DNA from: Coenobita brevimanus
Taxonomy: Eukaryota > Arthropoda > Malacostraca > Decapoda > Coenobitidae
DNA length: 64,000 nt
Reading direction: 5' to 3'
Assembly (NCBI GenBank): GCA_032717465.1
Contig: CM064690.1
Location: 12,683,069 to 12,747,068 of the forward strand
The notes beneath the pieces are model-generated. The model was not told the DNA's origin, did not search any database, and saw only the letters and a list, made by a program, of their open reading frames with translations. The position numbers and the translations under genes are program-made. Of the stretch, positions 10,570 to 21,729 are shown one piece after another; the first letter of the stretch is position 1, and every line of letters starts with the position of its first letter.

Positions 10570-11466
10570 ACTATACCTCATACCAATTAATCTGGCCAGG
10601 CATGTATGGCAACACTGTTCCTGCCGAGATTCTGATTGGCTGGAGGTGTTTGTTCGATTTCGTTGTTGCTAAAACTGATACTCTTTTTATTATCAGATGT
10701 GATACTGAGTTTGTCGACAATACAATCGTCAAAAGGAAATAAGAAATCCATTATATACTTATCAACAATGAAATTTTCGTAGGAAGATAGAGATATGAGT
10801 CAATAAAGTATTGTAACAGTCCAAGTCAAGGTCAGCGTTCGAACAATTCCTTTCAATCTCCGACACCCCGTAATATAACAGAAAATTAAGGAAACCTGCT
10901 TAGTCTAAGCGTTGGTATAACACATTTAAATTTTAAGATCAGTCCGTACTGTGATAATAGAGGATATATAATGAAATAGTTTTCCTTTAGCCTGCTTTGA
11001 TTTTTCGCGATTTTTTCAAACCTCCCTCCCCACAGAACTCGTTTTTTCATTAGAATTTTTAATTATTCAGAGTTGTGGCACAATTTAAGGGTGGGGACTG
11101 ATCTTAAAATTTAAATGTGTGTTATACCAACGCTTAGACTAAGCAGGTCTCCTTAATTTTCTATTATGGAGTGTCAGAGATTTAAAGGAATTGTTCGAAT
11201 GCTGACCTTGACTTGGACTGTTATAATACTTTGTTGACTCATATCTCTATTTTCCTACGAGAATTTCATTGCTGATAAGTATATAACGGATTTCTTATTG
11301 CTTTTGACGATTGTATTGTCGACAAACTCAGTATCACATCTGATAATAAAAAGAGTATCAGTTTTAACAACAACGAAATCGAACAAACACCTCCAGCCAA
11401 TCAGAATCTCGGCAGGAACAGTGTTGCCATACATGCCAGGCCAGATTAATTGGTATGAGGTATAGT
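10570..11466. mobile_element. Foldback element with ~375-bp inverted arms
   Basis: The left arm (10570-10945) and right arm (11094-11466) are reverse complements over their whole length with only scattered differences. The outer end reads ACTATACCTCATACCAATTA. The 148-bp centre (10946-11093) is unique and AT-rich. Each arm holds the same open stretch starting QLIWPGMYGNTVPAEILIG, seen as 10509-10742 on + and 11255-11548 on -. This follows from arm similarity and is not proof of a gene. No transposase is present, so mobility would need an enzyme in trans. A clear target-site duplication was not found, so the superfamily is unassigned. Confidence 0.85.
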
Positions 11467-11494
11467 AGGGTATACTGTTGACTCGGATGGAAAC

Positions 11495-11796
11495 AAAAAC
11501 ATAAGAGCATAAGAAGAGAAGATAACTGCGGTAGGCCGGTTGGCCCATGCTAGGCAGCTCCTAGAAGAGTAACTGAACTACTAGAATGAGGTAAGGATAG
11601 CAAAGAAGAAGGCTCTCCCCCGCCCTCCAAACCCTCCAGCCGAAGCCGGCGGGAAAAAGTCAGAAAGAACACCACGCAGTATAGAAAAACTGGCGTGGAC
11701 ATTTTATAGGAAAGTGTGAAAGGAGTACAGAGACTATCGTAATGTAACCTGAAAAGGAAAAATTATGAATTAGTATTGGTTAAAGATTTTTTTTTT
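11495..11796 (-). repeat. CR1-type 3' UTR and octamer tail
   Basis: Non-coding 3' end of the CR1-like element. On the minus strand the last conserved block reads GGGCCAACCGGCCTACCGCA, followed by TTCTTATG-type octamers near 11500-11512. RT of CR1-type LINEs recognises the RNA 3' end, so related SINEs could share this sequence. Confidence 0.7.
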
Positions 11797-13878
11797 CTAT
11801 ACCCACCCCTTATTTGTCGTATGCTTATCTAGCCTATGCTTGAAACTCTCAATGGATGAGGCAGCAACTACTTTACTAGGCAGCTTATTCCATTCGTCTG
11901 CTGCACTTATACCAAACCAGTTTCTACCTATTTCCTTATTGAAACGGGATTTTTCTAGTTTCAAACCATTACTTCTAGTTCTATCCTGTATACTCACTTT
12001 AAGTACCTTGCTAATATCTCCCTTATTTATACCCTTCATCCACTTAAACACCTCAGTTAAGTCTCCCCTAACTCTACATCTCTCTAGCGAATGCAGAGTT
12101 AGCCTTTTCAGTCTGTCTTCATATGACAGGTTCCGAACGTCATGAATCATTTTTGTCATTCTGCTCTGTTCATTTTCTAGCTAGTTAATATCCATTCTAT
12201 AGCAAGGACATCAAAATTGTACTGCGTAGTCTAAATGTGGCCTTACTAATGCTAGATAAAGTTGCAGTATTACTTTTGATGACCTATTGCTCATATTTCT
12301 CGAAATAAATCTTAGGACCCTATTTGCTTTATTTTTCGCATTAATACACTGTTGCCTTGGTTTAAGGTTGTTACTGACCATAACTCCTAGATCCCTCTCG
12401 CATTCCGAGTTGCTAATTTCTTTGTTATCTAAGCTGTATTTAGTGTCTCCAATGATCTTGCTTACGTTAAGTACTTTACATTTTTCAGAGTTAAATTCCA
12501 TTTGCCAAGTTTTAGACCATTTGGACAATGTATCGAGGTCTTTTTGTAAGTTATGGCAATCGTCAGTCGAGTTAATGATACGCCCTATTTTTGTATCGTC
12601 GGCAAATTTGCTGATGCTGCTAATGACTGCTAAGTCGAGATCATTTATATATATGATAAATAATAAGGGACCGAGTACTGAATCCTGTGGTACATCGCTA
12701 GTTACTAATCCCCAATCCGACTTAGTTCCATTTATTAATACTCTCTGCTTTGGTCCTTTCAGCCAGGATTCTATCCATTATAAGATATCGCCGTCTTTAC
12801 CGTGTCCTCTAACCTTTCTAAGTCACCTTTCGTGTGGGACCCTATCAAAAGCTTTACTAAAGTCCAGATAAATAACATTGTAAGCTTCATCGCTATCTAC
12901 TGCCTCATACACCTCCGAGTATAATGACAACAAGTTTGTGAGGCAGGATCGTCCTTGCCTGAATCCGTGCAGACTTTCGTTTATAAGATTAAATCTTTCT
13001 AAGTGTTCTCTAATCTTATTTGCCAAAATTACTCTAACATTTTTCCTACTATTGACGTTAGACTTATCGGACGATAATTCGACGCAGCTGATTTATCACC
13101 CTTTTTAAAGATAGGCACTACGTTTGCGGTCTTCCACGCCTCTGGAACTTCTCCTGAAATTTAAGAGTCATTAAATAATGTTAAAAGTGGCTGACATAAA
13201 TCTTCATTGGTTTCTCTTATAATTTATACATATATATCGTCCGGACCTGGCGATTTTTGAGCTTTTAACTTATTAAGTTCTTTCAATACGTCCTCCTTAC
13301 TAACGGTTATTTAACTAAGAATACTTTCCGTATTCTCATCGTAAATATTTGCTGCTTGAGGGACCGGGTCTAGATTTTCCTTGGTGAATACTGATATGAA
13401 ATAATTGTTTAGGATGGAGCACATTCCTTTATCTTCACTGGTAATGTCACCTGATTCTGTTCTGAGTGGTCCTATCCTATCGTTATTTTTCGTACGGTAC
13501 ATTTGATAAAAACCCTTAGGGTTTTCTTTCAATTCACTAGCAACCTTAATTTCATAACTTCTCTTTTCGTATCTCCCTCTTTACCTCTCTATTTAAAATC
13601 GTGTACCGGTTACACAAGTGTTCCTCTCCACGTTTTATTTTTCTATGTATTCCTTTCCTTTGACCTATGAAAGATTTTAATCTGCTGTTTAACCATCTTG
13701 GTTCTGAATTATTCGTTCTAAACGGTTTTGAAGGGATATATCTATCTTGGCCTCCGTGTATTATATTTATTAACTCGTTATACTTCTCACTGGTCAAATG
13801 TCTGCTTGGTACTGGAGCTGAGTTAATCCCCGCCCCCTGGACTACACTCCCATCTGCCACCTCACCCTCCACAGACAT
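11797..13878 (-). pseudogene. CR1/L2-type ORF2: linker and reverse transcriptase
   Basis: Pieces in at least five open blocks (13878-13552, 13532-13311, 13026-12823, 12528-12211, 12159-11797) read in order as one RT. The stretch around 13250-13060 gives KSPGPDDI, PEAWKTANVVPIFKKGDKSA and NYRPISLTSIVGKMLE, with two stops. Next come HGFRQGRSCLTNLL and YLDFSKAFDRVPHER (first catalytic aspartate). DSVLGPLLFIIYINDL precedes FADD at 12595-12606 on the plus coordinates, with both aspartates kept. The C-terminal block has ERDLGVMVSNNLKP, YLALVRPHLDYAVQF and NWFGISAADEWNKLP. Nonsense codons and shifts make this copy inactive. Confidence 0.85.
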
Positions 13879-13938
13879 CTGGCGCAGATTCCCACGTGTT
13901 TCCTGCCCCTCACCTATGACCTGGGATTCCCCACTGAC

Positions 13939-14770
13939 CTACCACTCCCTAAAATTGCTATTCTCCCTGCGGAATACCACTCTAAAATAAGCTCTTAAGC
14001 CATCGAAATCTCTTAGATGAAAATTAGGGACGGTGGAGATATTTTCAGTGGAACAGACATCCGAAATAAGTTTGAACTTAATTTCTTCATGATCGCTTTT
14101 CCCAAGTCGTCTGCCAGCCTCTATATCACTAATGATATTTTTGTTATTAGCTAAAACCAAATCTAGTATATTTTTACCTCTGGTGGGCTCCCTGATATGC
14201 TGATAAAGGAAATTATCCTGTACTACTTCTAGAAATTCCTCTGACTCTGCATCCCCTGTCTGAATTCTCCAATCTATCCTTGGCAGATTAAGATCCCCTA
14301 CATTTATTGCTAAGCTGGACTGAGATGCTTTCCTAATTTCCTCCCAAAGGTATTTACTATCTGCTCTACTTAATTTTGGAGATCTGTAAATTGCTCCTAA
14401 GACTAAATTCTCCCTATTGTTAGTAATTTCAACCCAGACACTTTCGGTGTCCCTATTTATTTTAATGTCTGCTTTATTGTAACAGTTTAATGAATCATTT
14501 ACATAAATAGCTACCTCTCCCCCCTTTCTTCTCAGACGGTTTGACACAAAAATATTATAGCCCTTTATCTGATATTCTGCTAAAAATTCTCAAGTGTCTG
14601 TATTCATCCAAGTTTCACTAATAACGGCAATGTCTATTTTCTCTGTACAAATTAAAGCACTCAGTTCATCCATTTTGTTTGTGTAGTACATTTTCAGATT
14701 ATTACGAATAGTTATGCCTTTACCTTGGGATTTACTGTATTTTATTTCATTACTAACCGGGAAACTCTTT
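13939..14770 (-). pseudogene. CR1/L2-type ORF2: APE-like endonuclease
   Basis: EEP endonuclease domain at the N-terminus of ORF2. From about 14700 it reads KMYYTNKMDELSALI, then IDIAVISETWMN (ETW catalytic glutamate), a TGA, and YNIFVSNRLRRKGGEVAIYV. The long open part continues with NLVLGAIYRSPKLS, INVGDLNLPRIDW (GD.N motif), REPTRGKNILDLVL and GKSDHEEIKF (SDH motif). All motifs are present in order with one nonsense codon. It nicks the target to prime reverse transcription. ORF1 ends about 220 bp upstream of this block. Confidence 0.85.
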
Positions 14771-14993
14771 ACTTTACTAATATATTAATTTTTTGTACTA
14801 TCGCTTATCGCCCTTCTATCATCGCTTGTTCTGTTATCTATCATCGCCTGCTCAATTTGAGGTGCCTGAGTGGATGTATCTACAATAATGGTTGAACTTT
14901 TGTTATTAATTTTGCAAATCTTGATGCTTCTATCCAAACATGGTAATAATGATTTCTGAGTGTAGTTGCTGTAACTTCCTGTACGTCTACTTC

Positions 14994-15905
14994 TCAACCT
15001 CGAACAAATCCCTCTAACTCCCTATCTATCATTCCAGCTAATACAGTAACTCCCAGCCTGCTAAGATGAGTCCCATCCAGACTATACAAGGCACTCCGTC
15101 CATAAAACCGTTCCCAGCTTTTTGTGAAAGGTATTGCATTATCTTTGCAATACCTTTCAAGGCAGCAATTAAACCCTATTGTCCTGCTCAACCACTCCCT
15201 CCCAACCCGCCACCTGGGTAAAACACCAAGTACTACAGCGGTTCCTCCCCTCTCCCTAACCTTCTCTAACATCAACTTGTACCTTTGCCACAGTACCTCA
15301 CTCTTACGCCAACTAATATCATTGCCTCCTACACCAAGGCACACAGCGGGTTTGTTACCCCTATCCTTCACGATATTTGAAATTTTTTGTATCACATTAG
15401 CCGTCCTGGCCCCTGGAAGACACACATGTTTAGCAAGTGGAGTATACATGGCTCTGTTAAGGTATCTCACATGGGAGTCTCCAACAACAGCAACATTTTT
15501 CTTACCTTTCTTGTTCTGATTATACTTACCAGTACGGGAAATTCTCTCATCGTCCTTCTCCTCTACTTCCCTCTCTGCCTTCCCTTCACATTCGTCCCGT
15601 AGTGCGTCGAAGGCATTAGTGGTCTTAATTTCTATTTGCTTCTTAAGAGTGAACTTCGTTGCACCCTTGTGAACTAGTGTCCAACCTTCGGCCTTTTTCT
15701 CTCTCTCCTCCATCATCTCCTCCAACAATTCCCTAATTTGTGACTTCTCCTGCCTGAGAATTTGTACCTTCCGCTTCAATTCGAGAAGTTTCTCCATTAA
15801 TTCAAGGTAGTCCTTTTCAATACTTGCAGTGGGGACACAGCTCTCTGCCGAGGAAGCCATTACGCACAAATTCACACAAGGTTGTACAGCACTATCACGG
15901 GTCAC
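14994..15905 (-). CDS. CR1/L2-type ORF1 protein with SGNH esterase domain
   Basis: 303 codons, uninterrupted. The more natural start is Met16 (MASSAESCV, at about 15860), because the first 15 codons precede it without conserved character. Residues 28-75 are an E/K/L-rich coiled coil, likely for oligomerisation. After a charged linker comes an SGNH/GDSL-type esterase at about 135-300. VVGDSHVRYL carries the nucleophile S144. GVGGNDIS gives the GxND block (N195). SLDGTHLSRLG gives the DxxH pair D277/H280. Such esterases are known in ORF1 of CR1/L2-group LINEs; their role there is unclear and no RNA-binding RRM or CCHC knuckle is visible. It is the only fully open ORF of this element, in contrast to its wrecked ORF2. 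Confidence 0.87.
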   Translation of the reverse strand: MTRDSAVQPCVNLCVMASSAESCVPTASIEKDYLELMEKLLELKRKVQILRQEKSQIRELLEEMMEEREKKAEGWTLVHKGATKFTLKKQIEIKTTNAFDALRDECEGKAEREVEEKDDERISRTGKYNQNKKGKKNVAVVGDSHVRYLNRAMYTPLAKHVCLPGARTANVIQKISNIVKDRGNKPAVCLGVGGNDISWRKSEVLWQRYKLMLEKVRERGGTAVVLGVLPRWRVGREWLSRTIGFNCCLERYCKDNAIPFTKSWERFYGRSALYSLDGTHLSRLGVTVLAGMIDRELEGFVRG

Positions 15906-16040
15906 TATGGGTCACTACAACACACTAGCACAGCACTTTCACAGATCACTTGCACAGCACTATCACGGGTCACTACAATACACTAACACAACACTATCAC
16001 AGGTCACTAAAACACACTAGCACAACACTGTCAGGTCACT
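15886..16040. repeat. Short tandem repeats at the CR1-type 5' end
   Basis: About five imperfect copies of a 24-42-bp unit of the type CACAGCACTATCACGGGTCACTA...CACACTAG, overlapping the first codons of ORF1 and the presumed 5' UTR. LINE promoters often sit in such 5' repeats, but promoter function is inferred. Confidence 0.75.
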
Positions 16041-16045
16041 AGCAC

Positions 16046-18230
16046 ATCTGAGCAGACTGACCTTGTGCATGCCTTCCACCAGAGTCCACTGACACCTGAA
16101 GAGGTCCAGAAAACTGCCATCACCACTCCTTTTGGACTCTTTGAATATGCCTACAGGAGTAGGGTGCTCAGATCTTCCAACAATTCGTGAACCATATTCT
16201 CCGTGACCTCACTTCTGTCACAGTACACACTTAGGACTTACTGGTTGTCTCCCAATCCATTACTGACCATCACTGTTACCTGCAGCTTTTTCTCCAACAC
16301 CTCCAGGACTTCAGTCGTAAGATTCATCTGGCATGTGTATCTTTGGTGCTGCATCACTTGACTTCCTTGGCCTCAGAGTCTTTTCAGATGGCATCTGATC
16401 TCTCCCACGGAAGTTCAAAGCCATTCAACAGTACCCTCAACATGATACAGTGCAGACGCTTCGGGAATTCCTTGGCATCGTCAATCACTGCTTTATCACA
16501 CAATCAGCTGACCTTGCACCTCTCCACAGCCTCCTCAAGGGGCTTCCAAAGTCATCCCACCAGCAGCTTACTTGGGCCCAGGAAGCCCAGGCTGCATTTA
16601 CCACCATTAAGGAACACATCTCACGCCTCACTGTCACACTCACCCCACGCCAAACACCATCATTACACTCACCTCAGATTCCTCATCCACTGCTGTTGAT
16701 GCAGAGTTACAACAAGAGATCAACGGCCAGCTCATGCCTATTGCATTCTTTTCACAAATTCTCCAGTCCCCCCCAAATGAAGCACAACACCTTAGATCAT
16801 GGACTACTGGACATATACCTCGCCATCAAGCACTTCCAGCATTTCTTTGAGGGCCGTCAGTTCACATCTACAGAGACCGTAAGCTGCTTGTCCATGCCTT
16901 AACAAGCTTTGAGACACACATACACAGAGTCCTCTGCCACATGGCCTACATCTCTGAATTTACAAGTGACATCTGGCGCATCAAGGGCAAACACAATGAA
17001 ATCGCCGATGCCCTCTCCCACATCTCCATCATCATGCCTCAGGTGTTCCCAGACTACAAGCTTCTCTCCACTGCCCAGCAGGATAATGAAGACCTTGCCA
17101 AATATAGGAATTCGCCCTCAGACCTTAATCTTCAGGAGCTCCCCGATCCTGGATCAAACCACAAGATCTGGCACAATGTTTCCTGTGGAAGGTGCAGACC
17201 ATTTGTCCCACACACCCTTTGTCACGTCATGTTCAACCATATATATGGCTAAGTCATCCAGGAGTATGGGCGTCCCAGTGTCTCCTCTTGCAGCATGTCG
17301 TCTAGCCTGACATCAAGGCAAACACTCGTGCCTGTACTACCCAGTGTCTTGCCTATCAGTCATTCAAGTTCCATTGACACACCTGCTTCCCTGTCGAGAT
17401 GCTCCCCATCCCTAAAGGATGCTTCAAGACTTTCCACCTGGAGGTTGTGGGACCCATTCCTTCTTCCCAGGGTTACACCTGCTTCTTCACTTGCACTGAC
17501 CGGTTCACTAGATGGGCTGAAGCCATCCATATGCCAGACATTAACACAGAGACAACTCCCCTAGTGTTTTTATCTGGGTAAGCTTCTTGCTTTGGTGCCC
17601 TGACTACAATCATCACCGACCGGGGTGTGCAGTTTGAATCACACCTCTGGAGAGAGCTACTGCAATATCTTGGCACTCCCCAACACCGCACCATGGCCTA
17701 CCACCCCTGGGTCAAATGGCATGGCAGAATGTTTTCACTGCCAGCTGAAGCAAGCCATCAAGGCACAGCCCCAACCATACTGCTGGGTGGACGTACTTCC
17801 CATGGTACTCCTCGGCATCTGTGCTTTACCCAAAGAAGATCTCAACTGCAGTTCATTGTACCTAACACTTGGCGAACCCCTCCAGCTTCCTGGCAACCAT
17901 TCACTGGACTCAAGCCTCCTCTTCTGTCACCATGACCAATTGTAGGCACTACAGTGCACAGTGACCTCCTTCAAAGCCACGGCTCCCTGTCACCCCTCAA
18001 ACAACTAAAACGCCATACCACCAGCCCTTGCCAATGCTGACTACGTTTTCATCAGATGGAATGCCCACCATAACCCTCTCCAGCATCCCTAAGATGGCCC
18101 ATTCCAAGTCATCTCCCATTCAGCAGAATCCATAACGATCAGCTGCAATGGAAAATAGGACACTTTGAGAATCGACTGTCTGAAGCCAGCGACTGTGCCT
18201 CCAGGTGACCATCCGACACCTCTCCACCAC
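16046..18230 (+). mobile_element. Ty3/gypsy pol remnant (RT, RNase H, integrase)
   Basis: Decayed LTR-retrotransposon pol on the plus strand, in the ordinary gypsy order. At 16050-16150 it reads DLVHAFHQSPLTPEEVQKTAITTPFGLFEYAY (RT palm). The tether follows near 16450 (LREFLGIVNHCF, TWAQEAQAAFTTIKEHI). The RNase H end has WRIKGKHNEIADALSH (16975-17025). The integrase core has FKTFHLEVVGPIPSSQGY, TDRFTRWAEAI and TIITDRGVQFESHLW (about 17400-17660). The last part continues in another frame as NGMAECFHCQLKQAIKA, holding the third acidic residue. After that comes a conserved C-terminal block YVFIRWNAHHNPLQ and DCLKPATVPP (about 18040-18200). Gag and the YxDD region are missing or unrecognisable. 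Frameshifts are frequent. Confidence 0.83.
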
Positions 18231-18844
18231 GCCAACATGAGCTGCCAACACCCAGCACACCACCACCATCACCATCACCACGATCACACACACTTGACAT
18301 ATGGGTTCCATTGTTCACCTGTCCAGGTAACACCTCTCTTCTTCCTCCACAGGTTTCTTCATCTGTTCTTGCCGCAGATGCTGCTGGTGGATGCACAACC
18401 TGTAGTGGCCGCACCATATGCATCCCAGGGCGCTATGTCTCGTGCATCGGAGGGAGTCCTCTTCCCACGGCACCCGGGGGGAAGGAGAGTACTATTGTGA
18501 CCTCCACCAACCTCCACTGCAACAGTCTCCTCTGCAACCACTTATCTTGATAGACTCGGAGACAACATACTTGCGCTCCAGGTAACAACAACACAGGGGA
18601 CCTCTGGCTGCTGTGCCCATTCTGCTCACAGAAGCAGAGCAGGTGACTCTACAGCCATGCTGGGGAAGCCAGACCAGGGTGAGCGCTAGCATTATCTCAA
18701 CAGCACCAGCTCCAGCCTTCACACCAGCACCAGCTCTAGCTTCAGTCTTCCCAGCAGCACTAGCTCCAGCTTCTCTAGCTATATCTCACCAGCACCACCG
18801 GTAGCCATCATCACTACAGCACCTGACTACCTCCTATACACCTC
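18231..18844 (+). other. 3' flank of gypsy remnant, possible LTR
   Basis: Lies between the gypsy pol C-terminus and the I-like LINE. A TGTAGTGGCC word at 18401 could start an LTR, but no second copy exists in the window. A (CAC/CAT)-rich stretch encodes a histidine run at 18260-18290. Imperfect AGCTCCAGC repeats lie at 18710-18780. Not resolved. Confidence 0.35.
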
Positions 18845-18845
18845 A

Positions 18846-21700
18846 CCTGCTGTAATCTTGCAATAAACTGCCGTAAGGTTTGACGAGTTTCCTTTCTTCC
18901 ATCTCTGAGTGTGTTTGCACCTTGGTCTCTGTCACTGTGGTAAACGGGAATACAACAAATCGGTAAATAGGGTACCACACCATATTCAATGACTGCTGTG
19001 ACACACAAACATCGTGAGTGAGTCTGGCATACGTCCCACACAGTTTCAGCACTGAATGATAAGTTACTTGCGCTGTAGATGTATGGGAGGCATGCCAGCC
19101 TCCACCAACAAGCTAGGACTTGGGGAGGATCTGAGAGCACCTGTAGCAAGATGCAAACCACCGTGATGCACAGGATCAAGAACACTAAACCGTAGCATAA
19201 TAGCAGAGCTGTACACCTCGAAATCATAGTCAATATCCTGCTAAGACTTAGCACAGCTAAAGGAGTGTCTTCCAATCATCACCCCACAAGGTGTGAGATA
19301 TTGCCCTCAACAAATTCACTGTTTGCATACATGACACTCGTAGAAGTTTCAAATTAAACGCAAGTAAGCTGACATTCAATTGTTATGCCAAGGAACTTGG
19401 TCTCATCCATGCATTGTAGCCGGTGCTCACTTAGAAATAAATGCATTGCCACACTTTTGCTTAAAGAGAACTGAAGCCTTTCCATTCTGCCCAGTTGGCG
19501 ATCCTGTCCAGTGCTAGTTGCATTCTCTTCTCAGCTGCACATATCTGGGATCCAGGAAACCATATCGCTATGTCATCCACATAAAGGGTAAAAGGCACCC
19601 CCACAAGCAGGGAATCTTTTATGTCATTGATGGCAACAGCAAATTAAGAAACACTGAGCACATTTCCATGTGGAACACCCTCCTCCTCAACTCAAGGGAC
19701 AGAGTGTGAGGAGCCCACATGGACTTGAAAACTTTAACTAGTCAAAAAGCCACTAAGGAACAATGGCAGGTGGCCACACAGCCCAAAACTGTGAGGTTGA
19801 CTCAGAATACCATGGGGCCACGCTGTATCATATACCTTTTCCAAATTAAAGAACAGAGTGACAAGATGTTGCCAGGATTCAAAAGCCTCACAGATTGCTG
19901 ACTCAAGTCTAATAAGGTTTTCTGTTGTACATTTCATCCTACGAACTGACTTTGTGATGGAGAAGGAACTATTTTCCTCTACATACCAGACGAGCCTTAC
20001 ACTAACCAATTTCTCAAACAGTCTGCGCATACTGGGCGACAGACAAATTACACGATAATTAGAGACATTAGAATGATCCTTACCTGGCTTAGGAAATGGA
20101 AGAACAATATCCATCTTCCAATTTACGGAGAATATACCTTCATCCCATATCCACTTATAAAGATCTAATAAAAACAATTGAGAATCATATGACAAATGAT
20201 GAATCATAGCATTAGGAATGTCATCAGGTCTAGGAGCAGAGTCACTATATTTAAGGTTCCTCTCCTCAAGACAAAAAGGAAATTCCTAACCTTTCCTGAT
20301 GATGGTGAAAAAGCTAAATGGCTTGGTGGGATCTGATTTAGAAACATTATAAAAGAGCTCAGCCAAGGCTGAAACTACCTCAGAGGCATTGGATACAGAA
20401 GACCCGTGGATTTTACGTACTGAGGGAGAAGGTGAATACTTGTCCATTGTTATCCTCACCTTCTTCCAGACCAATGCAGTGGTAAATGAGTGGACAAGGT
20501 TCTCCACGAGGTGCAACGTGAGTTTTTCAGAACCTATCGATAATGGGCACGAGCTTTGTTTAGCTGAATTATTTAAAAAGACATCCTTATTTCTCCTGTA
20601 TCTCCTACTAGCAGCTTTGTAGAATTCCACCAAGGCACAGGTCGCCTGCAAAAGATTCCAGACATTCGAGGAATAGAGGAAAGACCAGCCTGATATAAAA
20701 CAGATGTTAAGTATTGTTCTGCCTCATCAACACAAAATCAGGAACACTATAGACAAGACAACAGTGTCCTGCACACTCATCCCAGTCAGCCTTACCCAAG
20801 ACATGCTCCACTGGTACAGAATTAACTGTCTTAATCACAATAGTACAATGATCATTTCCGTGCAAGTCAGGCAAAATTTTACGAGAAAAATCCAGCAAAT
20901 AATCAGGGGCGACCAATGTAAAATCTATAATAGAGGAGTACCATTTCGTAAATGAAATTGCGTTGGGTTGCCAATGGTTAGAAGAACTAGGTCTGAATCG
21001 TCAGTCAAAGACGCCAAGAGATCACCACAGGAGTTGCATAGGGTATGGTCACCCAGATGAACGAATGGCCTAGAAAGTTGGCAAATAAGGTGACTGAGAT
21101 CGGCATGTGAGATAGGTACAGAAAGAGGCATGTAAAGGAGACAGACTAGGTAAATCCTCTCCAGATGTTACTGAACAGCCACATGCTGTTGGGGGGACTG
21201 TACAGAAGACAGAAGTGAATGGAATATCTGTACAGCACAGAATAGCACTACCACATCAAGAGTCACAGTCCACAAGAGTTAGTGAGTAGAAAGCTGTATA
21301 TCCTTTAGGAGCAGGAAGAGACCTGTCTCAACCATAGTTTCCTGAAGCCAGACACAGAAAGAGTGAAAATCAGACAGGAGCAGTTGATGTTCCTCCCAGT
21401 TGACTCTATCACATCTGCAGTTCCACTGCACAGCAATGACTGCTGGACCAAGTGTGGTTGATTCCTTTAATTACTTAGAGGTGTGGAACTGCACAGCCTC
21501 TGACAAGCAACTAGGTTTGAACTGATGCTGAGGAAGGTCCCTAGAAAGGAACTGCCCAACACTCAGAACCAGCACATTGTGCCAACCATCTGAAAGCAAA
21601 CACGAGGACAAGGAAGAAGAAACTTTTACAACACTTCTCTTCTGTGCAGGAATAACAGGTTGTTTAGTGCGCAAGTTACAGGCGCGTCTAGGCGACAACC
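18846..21700 (-). mobile_element. I/Nimb-like LINE, decayed
   Basis: Minus-strand non-LTR element. Its endonuclease begins near 21420 as VIAVQWNCRCDRVNWEEH and LLLSDFHSFCVWLQETM. The end of the domain is VLLTIGNPTQFHL (about 20960). The linker (20651-20286) has ALVWKKVRITMDKYSP. RT follows at 20207-19734 with VLPFPKPGKDHSNVSNYR, LFEKLVSVRLVWY and FFNLEKVYDTAWPHGIL, then FTLYVDDIAIWFPG (YVDD at 19572-19583). The C-terminal thumb region is scattered in several frames (DFEVYSSA, VLDPVHHGG, ATGALRSSPSPSLLVEAG) to 18850. 21698-21471 may be the end of ORF1. No RNase H is visible because the 3' end is truncated, so I versus Jockey is not settled. Confidence 0.72.
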
Positions 21701-21729
21701 AAGCGAGATGCCTGTAATCGCTGTCTGGC

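Larger units (their letters stand above)
11495..16045 (-). mobile_element. CR1/L2-type LINE, two ORFs, near full length
   Basis: A 4.5-kb non-LTR element on the minus strand. The 5' end has short tandem repeats (15886-16040). ORF1 is open and carries an SGNH-type esterase. ORF2, with endonuclease and RT, is broken in many places. The 3' region contains a GGCCAACCGGCCTACCGCAG block and ends near 11495-11515 in TTCTTATG/CTCTTATG octamers, like the 3' octamer repeats of CR1 elements. An esterase-containing ORF1 is established for the CR1/L2 group. No target-site duplication was identified. It abuts the foldback element on one side and the gypsy remnant on the other. Confidence 0.87.

Noticed and set aside
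18401..18955. Complete gypsy LTR
   Set aside because: No second copy exists, and from 18846 the sequence is readable as the C-terminus of the I-like LINE.
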